A program made the position numbers and the translations under genes. From WS-11 sp035275545 (lineage in GTDB: Bacteria > Eisenbacteria > RBG-16-71-46): a stretch of DNA of 11,387 nucleotides. The notes under the pieces were generated by a model. That model did not search any database. It saw only the letters and a program-made list of their open reading frames with translations, and was not told the origin of the DNA. Shown piece by piece: positions 1 through 8,070 of this stretch (position 1 is the first letter of the stretch; each line of letters starts with the position of its first letter). Location of the stretch: positions 1 to 11,387 of the forward strand of contig DATEMP010000182.1 of assembly GCA_035275545.1 (NCBI GenBank), in the 5' to 3' direction.

Positions 1-1858
1 CCCCCAGCGTGGGCGGCGGCGGGGTGGTGTCGCGATCCGCCTCGCGCGCCGCCTCGGCGAGGCTCAGCACCGCCTTGGGAGCCTGGCGCCGCAGCCGTGC
101 CAGCACCGCGTCGGTCGACAGTGGCTCCTTGACCGCGAACACGTCGAAGCCGCCGCGGTTGAACGACGAGAACACCAGCCGGTCGTTCTCGCGGGACCAG
201 GAGAGGCTCTTGACGCCGCCCAGCACGTCGGTGAGCTGCGTGATCGAGCTGTCGGCGGCGTCGAACAGCGCGATGTTGGGCGTGCCGCTGCGGTCGGTGA
301 TGAACGCGAGCTTGCGGCCGTCCGCCGACCAGGCCGGCGAGTGGTCGTCGCCCGCGGTGTCGAGCAGCATCCGGGTCGCGCCGGTGGCGAGGTCGAGGTC
401 GAACAGGCCGTAGGCGCCGAAGCCCTTCTCCTGCCGCAGCGGGTGGAGCACCACCGGGGTGAGGCGGTCGGCGGAGAACGTGATCCGCCGCCCGTCCGGG
501 CTCCACGCCGGCTCCTTCTCGTCCCAGGTGTCGTCGGTGAGCCGGGACACCGCCCCCGTGCCCGAGTCGACCAGCAGGAGATCGGAGCGGCCGTCCTTGA
601 CGCCCACCACCACCAGCGAATCGGAGACCGGCGACCAGGCCGGGAAGTAGAGCGCGTCCATCTTGAGATCGAACTTCTTGAGCACCTTCCCGCTCGCGGC
701 CGAGAGCAGGTAGAGGACGTCGCGCCCCGCCGACTTGGCGGTGAGTCCGAGGGTCTTGCCGTCCGGGGACCAGGTGATCGAGCTGCGGAACGAGGGGATG
801 CTCTCGAACACGACGTTGCGCTCGCCGCGGATGACGCGGCGGATGACCTTCCCGTCGATCGCCGACATCATGTAGATGTCGGTGTACTGGCGGCGGTCGG
901 AGAAGTACGCGATCCGGTCGCCCTGGGGCGAGACCGCGGGCGCGGTGTTGATGCTGCTCTCGTCGCGCCGGTGATCGGTGAGCCGCCGCGCGAACTGCTC
1001 GGGATCCTCCTTGGTGGCGACCGTCGGCCAGTAGGTCTTGCGTAGCCAGATCCGCCACTGCTCGTCGAACCGGTCGACCGAGGCGCCGATGCTGCGCTGG
1101 AAGGCGCGGTCGAAGCTGCGCATCGTGCGGATCCGCTGGAGCAGGTCGCGCAGCCGCTCGTCCCCGTGCCGCTCGACCAGGTAGGCGAGCGCCGACTGGC
1201 CCTGCTTGTAGACGATGTAGCCGCCCGCGTAGCGCAGCGGCGGCAGGTAGCCGGCGATCGCGCCGTCGCGCAGGAACATCTCGGCGTTCGACTCCATGCC
1301 CAGCGAGTAGTACTCGGCGAGCCCTTCCGCAAACCACAAGGGCACCGAGTAGAAGCTCTGGCGCGCGATCAGCGAGCCGCCCGCGCCCTCGTAGAGCAGG
1401 TCGAACATGTAGGCGTGGGTGAGCTCGTGGACCACCACGTGGCGGAGGTCCTCGTAGGAGCCGGTGAACGGCAGCACCACCCGGTTGCGCAGCAGCTCCG
1501 TGAACCCGCCGGTGCCGGCGTCGATCAGCTCCGAGGTGACGTTGGTCTGGGCGAAGTCGTTGTGCGAGCCGTAGAGGATGAGCGGCACCCGCCGGCCCAG
1601 CGTGTGACCCATGCGGACCTGGAGCATCGCGTTGGTCTTCTCGGCGAGGTCCAGCGTTCGGCGGGCCAGGCTGTCGAGCCCGTCGTAGAAGTACACCTCG
1701 AAGTGATCCGAGGAGATCGACCGCCAGTTGTACTGTCGATACTGGACCTTGTTCTGGCCAAAGTACTGAGCCTCGGCCCCTCGCGGGGCGAGGCTCGTGA
1801 CGGCCAGCGCCAGAAGGAATGCGGGGAGGACCGGGGCAACGCGCCTCAGCATGGCCAT
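1..1858 (-). CDS. Exported gluzincin (peptidase MA-like) fused to a TolB/PD40 beta-propeller, partial at the C-terminus
   Basis: The frame from ATG 1858 stays open for 619 codons and leaves the window at base 1, so the C-terminus is missing. Residues 1-30 are a Sec signal peptide: Arg5-Arg6, a hydrophobic core, then AEA before Gln31. A zinc-protease domain follows, with HELTH at 144-148 (in VVVHELTHAY) and WFAEGLAEYY at 175-184. Glu178 is the expected third zinc ligand, as in gluzincins of the peptidase MA clan. From about residue 305 there are roughly six PD40/WD40-like blades, recognisable by SPQGDRIAY (310-318), WSPDGKTL (363-370), AWSPVSDSL (407-415), AWSPDGRRI (451-459), AWSADGRKL (509-517) and LSWSRENDRL (552-561). 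The last residues in view form a Pro-rich linker (TTPPPPTLG). The protein should act in the periplasm or at the outer surface; its substrate is unknown. The start is supported by AAAGGA nine bases upstream. The domain calls are firm, the biological role is not. Confidence 0.88.
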   Translation of the reverse strand, partial: MAMLRRVAPVLPAFLLALAVTSLAPRGAEAQYFGQNKVQYRQYNWRSISSDHFEVYFYDGLDSLARRTLDLAEKTNAMLQVRMGHTLGRRVPLILYGSHNDFAQTNVTSELIDAGTGGFTELLRNRVVLPFTGSYEDLRHVVVHELTHAYMFDLLYEGAGGSLIARQSFYSVPLWFAEGLAEYYSLGMESNAEMFLRDGAIAGYLPPLRYAGGYIVYKQGQSALAYLVERHGDERLRDLLQRIRTMRSFDRAFQRSIGASVDRFDEQWRIWLRKTYWPTVATKEDPEQFARRLTDHRRDESSINTAPAVSPQGDRIAYFSDRRQYTDIYMMSAIDGKVIRRVIRGERNVVFESIPSFRSSITWSPDGKTLGLTAKSAGRDVLYLLSAASGKVLKKFDLKMDALYFPAWSPVSDSLVVVGVKDGRSDLLLVDSGTGAVSRLTDDTWDEKEPAWSPDGRRITFSADRLTPVVLHPLRQEKGFGAYGLFDLDLATGATRMLLDTAGDDHSPAWSADGRKLAFITDRSGTPNIALFDAADSSITQLTDVLGGVKSLSWSRENDRLVFSSFNRGGFDVFAVKEPLSTDAVLARLRRQAPKAVLSLAEAAREADRDTTPPPPTLG

Positions 1859-1867
1859 GCGGGTGGA

Positions 1868-1873
1868 TCCTTT
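1868..1873 (-). promoter_or_regulatory. Ribosome binding site of the exported peptidase gene
   Basis: On the minus strand AAAGGA lies nine bases before the ATG at 1858. A second in-frame ATG at 1852 would sit 15 bases away, too far for this site, so the upstream ATG is preferred. Both choices retain the signal peptide. Confidence 0.6.
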
Positions 1874-1961
1874 CGTGCCGGTCAATGGAGGTGAGGCGCG
1901 CCCGGGGAGTTCAGCCACCTCGTCCCATTCGACGTTCGAGCCCCCCCACCGGGGTTCAAAG

Positions 1962-1967
1962 ATTCTA
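1962..1967 (-). promoter_or_regulatory. Possible -10 element upstream of the exported peptidase gene
   Basis: The minus strand reads TAGAAT, one mismatch from the sigma-70 -10 consensus, about 104 bases before the ATG at 1858. No good -35 box stands 16-18 bases upstream (TCCGGT at a 17-base spacing). In DNA this GC-rich an AT-containing hexamer stands out, but the site is weak evidence of a promoter. The 142-base gap after tamB is large for this window, which is why a separate promoter is plausible here. Confidence 0.22.
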
Positions 1968-1974
1968 TCCCAAG

Positions 1975-2000
1975 GGTATCGGATACCGGACGGCCATCCG
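1975..2000 (-). terminator. Tandem small hairpins directly after the tamB stop codon
   Basis: Immediately after the tamB TGA the minus strand can form two consecutive hairpins. The first is CGGAT-GGCC-GTCCG (1987-2000), a five-pair stem including one T-G wobble, with a four-base loop. The second is GGTA-TCCGA-TACC (1975-1987). They share one base, so they may be alternatives. No T-rich tract follows, so this is not a canonical intrinsic terminator. It could be a GC-type terminator, a transcript-end stabiliser or chance in GC-rich DNA. A third possible stem, GAACCCC/GGGGCTC with one mismatch, lies further on near 1938-1957. Confidence 0.25.
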
Positions 2001-5000
2001 TCAGTACTCCCATCGTGCCTTCAAATTGACGTTGAATTCGGGCGTGGTGCCCGAGGTCCCGGTGCTGGTGGTGGCGGTCCGGCGCTGGGCCAGCTCGCTC
2101 GAGATGTAGAAGAAGCGGTTGATCCGGAACTCGGCCGCCACGTCCCGCTCGAGCGGGTTGGTGGTCGACGCGGTGGGCGTGCCGCGGCTGAAGCCGCCCA
2201 CGCGCTGGCGGTAGCGCACGTTGACGTTGGACGAGAGCGGGGCGGTGGTGCTCACGTAGATGTCCCCCTGGCCGCCGAAGATGCCGCCCGACTCGCGCTC
2301 GATCGCCCAGTCGTTCAGGTAGCCTTGGAAGACGCGCGACAGGTCGGCCGAGAGCTGGCGGTTGAGGCTTCGGGTCACCCAGTCGTCTGCGAAGTTGATC
2401 GCCGTGGACTGCGTCTGGCTCAAGTTTCCACCGTAGGTCAAAGCGCTCAGGATCTGGGATTGATCCGCGTCGCTTTCGCTCGCGAATGCGATGACCGGCT
2501 CGGCCGCCCGACCGGTGATGGACACCGTGATCTGCTCGGTCCCGGTCTCGTTCTGTTCACCCAGGGATGAGCCGGACCGCGCGTTCAGCGCGCGCTTGGG
2601 GACCTTGGTCACGGCCAGGATGTCCAGCTTGGGATTCACACCGCCCACGTTGTCGAAGGTCAGGTTGACCCGGTCCATGGTGAACTTGTTGCTCAGGTAA
2701 TAGTAGGTACCCCGCAGGGCGGTCATGTCTCCAAAGATGATGAGCGAATCCCGGGTCTGCTCGAGCCTCAGGTCGGCGCTGAACTCGATGTCGGCGTCCG
2801 CGGGCTGCCAGCGGAGCTTGTCGGTGGCGTTCAGCTGGATGCGGTACAGCCAGTAGAGGGGCTTGGTGGCCGCGGAGATCTGCTGGACCTGGCTCTGCTT
2901 GGCGAAGTCGAACACCACCACCGCGCGTCGCAGCTCGACGTTCCCCTCGACGAGCGGCAGCGTCACCCGCCCCACCCGGGGCGCGTTCGTGACCACGAAC
3001 TCGCCGTCGAACTCGGCGCCATAGAGGCCCGCCTCGATCGCGGCGAAGTCCTGGAGGCTCAGGTTGAACCGGTAGCCCTTGAGTGCGAAGCCGGAGAGCT
3101 CGACCACCCCGGAGCCGCTCACGGTGCCGGGAGCGCCCTGGCGCTTGCGCTGCTGGCCGGTCAGCTTCTCCAGGGTGATGCGCGACTCGTCCAGGGTGAG
3201 GTCGGCGCTCACGTTCTCGACCACCTCCTCGCGCCCCGCCATGCGCCCGCGCCCCTCGCGGATGCGCGCCTGCCCGGAGAGCTCGGGGTGCTTGGCGGTG
3301 CCGGTGAGGTGGGCGGCCAGGTCGAACTTGCCGGCCGCCGACCCGATCTGCGGCACGAACACCGGCAGCAGGGCGAGATCGCCGCTCGGGATGTCGATCT
3401 TGAGATCCATGGGCTGCTCGAGCATCCGCGACCGCTCGCCGACCGCCACGTGGACCGGCACGTAGCCGGTGATCGTGGACACCACGCCGGCGCGGGTCAT
3501 CGTCAGCTGCGAGATGTCGAGCCGGTCGTCGCGGTAGCGCCCGTGCGCCGCCATCGCGTCCAGCACGTAGTCGCCCCAGGCGATCGGGCGCGCCTCCACG
3601 TTCCACGACAGGTCCGGGGCCGAGGGGCTGCCGGCGATCTCGACCGTGCCTCCCGCCAGCCCGCGGAGCGGGCGCGCACGGGCGGTGAGGTTGCCGGTCC
3701 GGTCGAGCGGCAGCTGGTCGGCGCGCAGCTGACCGCTCCAGCGCGCCGCCCCGGTCGCCCAATGCATGAGCCCCAGCCCGTTGAGCGAGTCGGGCCACTC
3801 GTGGCGCGTGCCCGAGAGCTCGCCGCGCGCGGTGAGCGTGCCCCCGGCGAGCATCGCCCGGGCGCTGCGCACCTCGAACCGCGACGGGCCGCCGGCAAGC
3901 GCCACCACCAGCGAATCCATGCGGTGCCCGTTCATGCCGGGCGCGCTCGCACGACCGTTGAGCTCCCAGCGCGGGTCGTCGATCGACCCGGTGACGCGCA
4001 GCACCGCGTCCCCCGAGCCCTCGAGCCGCCAGTCGGTCGGGAACCCGAGCCTCCCGAGATCGAGCCGCTCGGCGCGTCCGGTGAAGTCGTAGCTCCCGCC
4101 CGGGCCCGCCCAGCGGCCCTCGGCCGTGAGCCGCGCGTCGCGGTCGTGCGCCACCAGGCGCTCGAACGTCACGCCGTGGGGGGTGCCCGAGAGGCGCATC
4201 GCCGGCTCGGCGGCCCAGTCGAACTGCGAGCTGCGCGCGAACGCCGAGTCCGCGACCATGCGCCACCCGTTGGGATCCCAATCCGCGCGGCCCTCGATCG
4301 TCACCGTGGTGTCGCCCGCCGAGGCCACCAGGCGCCGGAGCGTCACGTTCCGGTCGCCGACGTGGATCGGCACCCCGGCGCTGTCCCAGTGGAGCTGCAG
4401 GAACTGGAAGTCCTCGAGCCGCACCTGGGCGTCGAGGTCGGGAACCGGGAGGATCGCCCCCTTCATCTCGCTCATCCGCCAGCGCGCGGTGTGGATGCCG
4501 AGCCAGTCGGTGGTCCCGCCCTCGAGCGCGCCCGAGACCTCGAGCCTGCCGTGGCGGCTCTCGACCCCGCCGCGCCCGGTCGCGAGCGTGCCCTTGAGCC
4601 CGCTCGCGCGTCCCTCCGCCCACTCGTCGAGCGGGAAGCGCGCGAGCGTGTACTCGCCGCGCCAGCCCTCGTCGTCGGTGAGGGCGCGCAACGTCATGAG
4701 GCCCCCCCGACGCACCGCCAACACCCGGAAGCTGTCCCCGCCCACCGGGGTGAAGTCCATGGTGACCGTGCCGTCGTCCGCCTTCCAGCCCGCCCACTCG
4801 CTGCCGTTGAGCTTGGCCACGAGCCTGGCACTCTTGCCACGGCGGTTGTCGACCGCGTAGCGGAAGTGCCCGTTCATGTTCCCCTTGGGCCAATTGCGGA
4901 TGCCGATCGCCGACCATTGCGAGGGGTCCCCCCGGCGCACGTCGGCCTGGAGCTCCCAGGTCTTGCCGGCCCACACCAGCGTGCCCTTGAGGTCTCCCGC

Positions 5001-6089
5001 CGGTGTCTGGCCGATCAGCGGGTCGACGCGCAGGGTCTTCTCGCGCCACACGAAGCCGCCGCGCGCATCGGCCTTCAGGCTGTCCCACACGCCCTTCGCT
5101 TCGAAGCGGCCGGCCAGCATCCGGCCCCCGCGCGCGTCGGCGACCACCCGGCCTTCGCCCGGGACGTTGAAGTTGTTGTCCTTGGTCACCCGGTGGAGGA
5201 AGCGCCAGACCAGCCGGTCGACCTCCAGGTGGTAGATCGCCTCCCCCGCCTTGGGCTTCCAGGCGATGTTGGCCTTGAGCGTGAGATCCCGCGTGCGCAC
5301 CTCCTTGATGCGGACGTGCGCACTGTCCCCGCCCGCGTACTCGAGCGCGGCGCGTTCCAGCACGCTGCCCCACGGACCGTGCGACCAGCGCATCGAGCGG
5401 ACGTCGACGTAGGTGTCGCGCCCGAGCGTGGACACCGCGTCGGCGTCGAGCCCGTCGATCCGGTAGGTGGTGTCGGGGGTGTGGAACGTGCCGCCGTGGA
5501 TCCGCAGGTGGATGTCGCGCAGCCGCGCCATGCCGCGTCGGGAGGGCGAGGTCCAGGTGGGGAGCTTGAGCTTGCCGTCGGGGCCGCGCGCGAGGCGGAT
5601 CACGGGCCGGTCCACGTCGATGACGATCGGCCCGCGCCCGCCGGTCGCCAGACCCCACGCCGAGTAACGGAGGCGCATCTCGGGCGCCTCGAGGAGCGGC
5701 GGCAGGTCGTCCTGGTCGCGGAACCTCACCCGCGGCGACAGGACGCGCACGCCGGTGAGCGGGTTGCCCTTGATGTCGCCGATCTCGATCACCACGTTGG
5801 CGCGGCTCGCCAGCGCCTGGTTGATGAGCAGCGCGAGCTCCTTGGCCGCCCACTCGGTGCGGTTCGAGACGTAGAGCACCGCGGTGACGATCACCACCAC
5901 GATCAGCCCGACCAGGATCAGGACCGCGAGACGCAGCAGCTTGCCGACCGTCCACCGCAGCGGCTTGGGGACGTGCTCGACCACCTCCTCGATCTCGTGC
6001 TGGATGGTCTCGGCCAGCTTCGGGATCGGCTCCGGAAGCTCCGGCTCGGAGGGCCGGGGATCGTTCGGGTCGCGGGGTTGGTTGGTCAT
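2001..6089 (-). CDS. tamB: TamB-family (DUF490) AsmA-like periplasm-spanning envelope protein
   Basis: This 1362-residue protein matches TamB in size and plan: one N-terminal membrane anchor, a very long beta-rich periplasmic body and a conserved C-terminal DUF490 domain. Family members partner Omp85 proteins and, with other AsmA-like proteins, are implicated in moving phospholipids to the outer membrane and assembling some outer-membrane proteins. Residues 1-50 are a Pro- and acid-rich cytoplasmic tail ending in a basic stretch. Residues about 51-74 are the transmembrane helix, from LLRLAVLILV to VTAVLYV. The body shows repeated alternating-hydrophobic strands typical of the beta-groove fold. 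The C-terminal domain includes GDMTALRGTYYYLSNKF near 1117-1133, a TamB-typical ALTYGG segment near 1210, and strand-like ends finishing in VNLKARWEY. ATG 6089 lies seven bases after the upstream TGA with no visible Shine-Dalgarno, so translation is probably coupled to the Omp85 gene. No frameshift or truncation was seen. Confidence 0.9.
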   Translation of the reverse strand: MTNQPRDPNDPRPSEPELPEPIPKLAETIQHEIEEVVEHVPKPLRWTVGKLLRLAVLILVGLIVVVIVTAVLYVSNRTEWAAKELALLINQALASRANVVIEIGDIKGNPLTGVRVLSPRVRFRDQDDLPPLLEAPEMRLRYSAWGLATGGRGPIVIDVDRPVIRLARGPDGKLKLPTWTSPSRRGMARLRDIHLRIHGGTFHTPDTTYRIDGLDADAVSTLGRDTYVDVRSMRWSHGPWGSVLERAALEYAGGDSAHVRIKEVRTRDLTLKANIAWKPKAGEAIYHLEVDRLVWRFLHRVTKDNNFNVPGEGRVVADARGGRMLAGRFEAKGVWDSLKADARGGFVWREKTLRVDPLIGQTPAGDLKGTLVWAGKTWELQADVRRGDPSQWSAIGIRNWPKGNMNGHFRYAVDNRRGKSARLVAKLNGSEWAGWKADDGTVTMDFTPVGGDSFRVLAVRRGGLMTLRALTDDEGWRGEYTLARFPLDEWAEGRASGLKGTLATGRGGVESRHGRLEVSGALEGGTTDWLGIHTARWRMSEMKGAILPVPDLDAQVRLEDFQFLQLHWDSAGVPIHVGDRNVTLRRLVASAGDTTVTIEGRADWDPNGWRMVADSAFARSSQFDWAAEPAMRLSGTPHGVTFERLVAHDRDARLTAEGRWAGPGGSYDFTGRAERLDLGRLGFPTDWRLEGSGDAVLRVTGSIDDPRWELNGRASAPGMNGHRMDSLVVALAGGPSRFEVRSARAMLAGGTLTARGELSGTRHEWPDSLNGLGLMHWATGAARWSGQLRADQLPLDRTGNLTARARPLRGLAGGTVEIAGSPSAPDLSWNVEARPIAWGDYVLDAMAAHGRYRDDRLDISQLTMTRAGVVSTITGYVPVHVAVGERSRMLEQPMDLKIDIPSGDLALLPVFVPQIGSAAGKFDLAAHLTGTAKHPELSGQARIREGRGRMAGREEVVENVSADLTLDESRITLEKLTGQQRKRQGAPGTVSGSGVVELSGFALKGYRFNLSLQDFAAIEAGLYGAEFDGEFVVTNAPRVGRVTLPLVEGNVELRRAVVVFDFAKQSQVQQISAATKPLYWLYRIQLNATDKLRWQPADADIEFSADLRLEQTRDSLIIFGDMTALRGTYYYLSNKFTMDRVNLTFDNVGGVNPKLDILAVTKVPKRALNARSGSSLGEQNETGTEQITVSITGRAAEPVIAFASESDADQSQILSALTYGGNLSQTQSTAINFADDWVTRSLNRQLSADLSRVFQGYLNDWAIERESGGIFGGQGDIYVSTTAPLSSNVNVRYRQRVGGFSRGTPTASTTNPLERDVAAEFRINRFFYISSELAQRRTATTSTGTSGTTPEFNVNLKARWEY

Positions 6090-6096
6090 GTCGGCG

Positions 6097-8070
6097 TCAG
6101 AACGAGGGTCCGATGGCGAACTGGAACCGGGGACCGCGCTTCAGCTTCTCGTCATCCGGCTGATCGGGCTCGGGGCGCAGGCTCCACGACACGTCCACGC
6201 GCAGCGGGCCGATCGGCAGGTTGATGCGCGGTCCGAAACCGAATACGTAACGCACGTCGTTGGGCGTCAAGAAGTCCTGGCTCCAGCGCGGCCGGAAGTT
6301 CTTCGCCTTGATGTACGACGGGCGGGCCCAGACATTCCCCGCGTCCAGGTAGAGCTCGAGCCCGAGCGGGCCCGCGATCGGCACCCGGAGCTCGGCGTTG
6401 GCCTGGAACAGGGTGAGGCCGCCGCCGCGCGGGATCGAGCTCTCGGCATAACCCCGGATCGAGTTGACGCCGCCGGTGCGGAACCGGTCGTTGAGCGGCA
6501 CCCGCGCCACCTGCGGGTCGACGTCGGTCTCGGGCGAGAAGGTGGGGGCGAAACCGGTCGGCTTGATAGTGCCGGCGCGCACCCGGGTCGCGAACACCAT
6601 GCCGTTCCGGAACGGCGTGTACCAGGCGGAGACGAAGTCCGCCTTACGGAAGCTGCTGGTGCCCTTGAACGGGCCGCCTGCCAGCTCGGCGGTCAGCGCC
6701 TGCATCGAGCCGGTCGAGGCGTTGAGCGGATTGTCGCGGTAGTCGCGCACCGCGCTCAGGCCGATGCTGTGGGTGCTGTAGCCGGCGACCACGCTCTGCT
6801 CGAGCGAGTCCCGGCGCACCGTGGTCAGCGTGTCGGAGAGCAGCGTAAGATCCTGGTTGGCCCACACGTTGTTCTGGGAGATCGAGGCGCGACTGAAGCG
6901 GTTCAGCTCCCGCACCAGCTCGACCTTGAAGCCGCGGGACTCGGTCTTCACCAGCCAGTCCGGGTTCGCGCGATCGTAGTTCTGCTCGTAGAACGGGGTC
7001 ACGATCGCGCGGGTCCGGGTGCGCAGCAGCCAGGGCTCGAGCAGTGACACCTCGGTGTGGCTGAGCAGGAACCGTCCCCGGCCGTTGAATGCGACGCGGG
7101 TCGCGATCGCCCCCTGGAACCCGCGCCCGAGGAGGTTACGGTGCCCCCACTCCAGGGTGCCGCGGAGCCGCTCGGCGGTGCCGCTGCCGATGCCGGCGTC
7201 GACCCAGCGCGCCTTGCGCGCCCGCACCCGCAGGTCGAAGTTCATCCGCTGTCCGCTGGAATCGGGGATCGGGGAGATCTGCACCTGGCTGAACAGCCCG
7301 GTGTCGTAGAGGCGCTCGCCGGAGCGCACCACCCGCGAGCGCCGGTAGACATCGTCGCGCTTGAGCAGCAGCTCCCGCATGACCAGCGAGGAATCCACCG
7401 GCTCGTATCCGTGCGCGAGCGCGTCGCCCACCAGGTACTGGGGACCCTCCACCACCTCGAAGCTCACCGACACCCGGAGCGAGTCGAGCCCGTCGCCGCG
7501 CCGCGCCAGCGCGCTGATGCGCGGCACGAACCCCTGCTCCTGGTAGATCTCGGAGATCTTGAGCGTGTCGAGCTGGAGCACGAACGGATCGAACGGCTGG
7601 CCGGGCTTGGAGAGCAGCTTGCGCCGGAGATTGCGCTCCGGCAGCGATTGGACGCCGGTGAACTCGACCACCGACACCCGCGAGCGCTCGCCTTCGTGGA
7701 CCAGGAACGTGACCGCGACCTTGGTCGAGTCGCGCATCGGATCGACCCGCACCGCCACCCGGGCGTCGAGGAACCCGTGGTGCAGGTAACGGTCGCGGAT
7801 GGCGAGCGTGTCGGAGTGCAGGAAGTCGAGCCGGTAGATCGGCTTGTCCCGCCAGGGCCAGATCGACGGGCTGCGCGTCTTCATGACCGAGCGCAGCTCA
7901 CCCGCCCCAACGCGGTGCCGTCCCTCGAAGCGCACCTTCGCGACGGTGCGCATCTCACCCAGCAGGTCGTCCTGGGCATCCGCCGGCCGCGCTCCGCCCA
8001 CACTCGCGGCCGCGAGCACCAGGCACACGTTCATCATCCCTCGCACGCCGCTAGGGCGTCTTCGGGGCAA
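6097..8070 (-). CDS. Omp85-family outer-membrane assembly protein with three POTRA domains (TamA/BamA-like)
   Basis: Numbered from TTG 8070 the protein has 657 residues. The start is chosen because AGGAGG lies six bases upstream, and because it gives a normal signal peptide: basic MPRRRPSGVR, a hydrophobic core, then ADA before Gln33. An ATG at 8037 is the obvious alternative, but it has only a weak GAGG and an uncharged n-region. Three POTRA domains follow at about 43-132, 133-216 and 217-286; POTRA3 has the typical GERLYDTGLF near 251-260. From about 288 comes the 16-strand-type barrel, with RDYRDNPLN near 442 and GGVNSIRGY at 533-541, the (V/I)RG(F/Y) motif of barrel loop 6. The last residue is Phe, in FAIGPSF, as expected for an outer-membrane beta-signal. 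It inserts or assembles outer-membrane proteins. Three POTRAs and an adjacent tamB favour TamA, whereas BamA usually has five POTRAs. Its place after rseP is the usual bamA position, so no symbol is assigned. Confidence 0.9.
   Translation of the reverse strand: MPRRRPSGVRGMMNVCLVLAAASVGGARPADAQDDLLGEMRTVAKVRFEGRHRVGAGELRSVMKTRSPSIWPWRDKPIYRLDFLHSDTLAIRDRYLHHGFLDARVAVRVDPMRDSTKVAVTFLVHEGERSRVSVVEFTGVQSLPERNLRRKLLSKPGQPFDPFVLQLDTLKISEIYQEQGFVPRISALARRGDGLDSLRVSVSFEVVEGPQYLVGDALAHGYEPVDSSLVMRELLLKRDDVYRRSRVVRSGERLYDTGLFSQVQISPIPDSSGQRMNFDLRVRARKARWVDAGIGSGTAERLRGTLEWGHRNLLGRGFQGAIATRVAFNGRGRFLLSHTEVSLLEPWLLRTRTRAIVTPFYEQNYDRANPDWLVKTESRGFKVELVRELNRFSRASISQNNVWANQDLTLLSDTLTTVRRDSLEQSVVAGYSTHSIGLSAVRDYRDNPLNASTGSMQALTAELAGGPFKGTSSFRKADFVSAWYTPFRNGMVFATRVRAGTIKPTGFAPTFSPETDVDPQVARVPLNDRFRTGGVNSIRGYAESSIPRGGGLTLFQANAELRVPIAGPLGLELYLDAGNVWARPSYIKAKNFRPRWSQDFLTPNDVRYVFGFGPRINLPIGPLRVDVSWSLRPEPDQPDDEKLKRGPRFQFAIGPSF

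Noticed and set aside
868..1839. Two short minus-strand frames within the peptidase gene (868-1332 and 1525-1839)
   Set aside because: They lie in another frame than the ATG 1858 reading, which runs without a stop to the edge and carries the signal peptide, HELTH motif and propeller blades. The short frames read as Ser/Arg/Thr-rich nonsense.
1930..1960. An ECF/sigma-E-like promoter (GAAC ... CGTC) before the peptidase gene
   Set aside because: The 19-base spacing between the two elements is longer than the usual 15-17, and a G-run fills the spacer, so the match is not convincing.
1975..1987. The perfect GGTATC/GATACC inverted repeat as an operator
   Set aside because: It is only six bases per arm with one base between, occurs once, and has no partner site. 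It is kept only as part of the weak hairpin region after tamB.
2557..5955. A 1132-codon minus-strand frame shifted relative to tamB
   Set aside because: Its product is almost entirely Arg, Gly, Ala and Pro, the usual shadow of a GC-rich gene, and it lacks any recognisable motif. It does not indicate a frameshift, because the tamB frame is unbroken.
3288..6224. A 978-codon open frame on the plus strand opposite tamB, and several other long plus-strand frames
   Set aside because: The translations are Arg/His/Pro/Ala-rich with no domain-like pattern. They arise because GC-rich codon third positions suppress stops on the opposite strand. The minus-strand frame gives a coherent TamB protein throughout.
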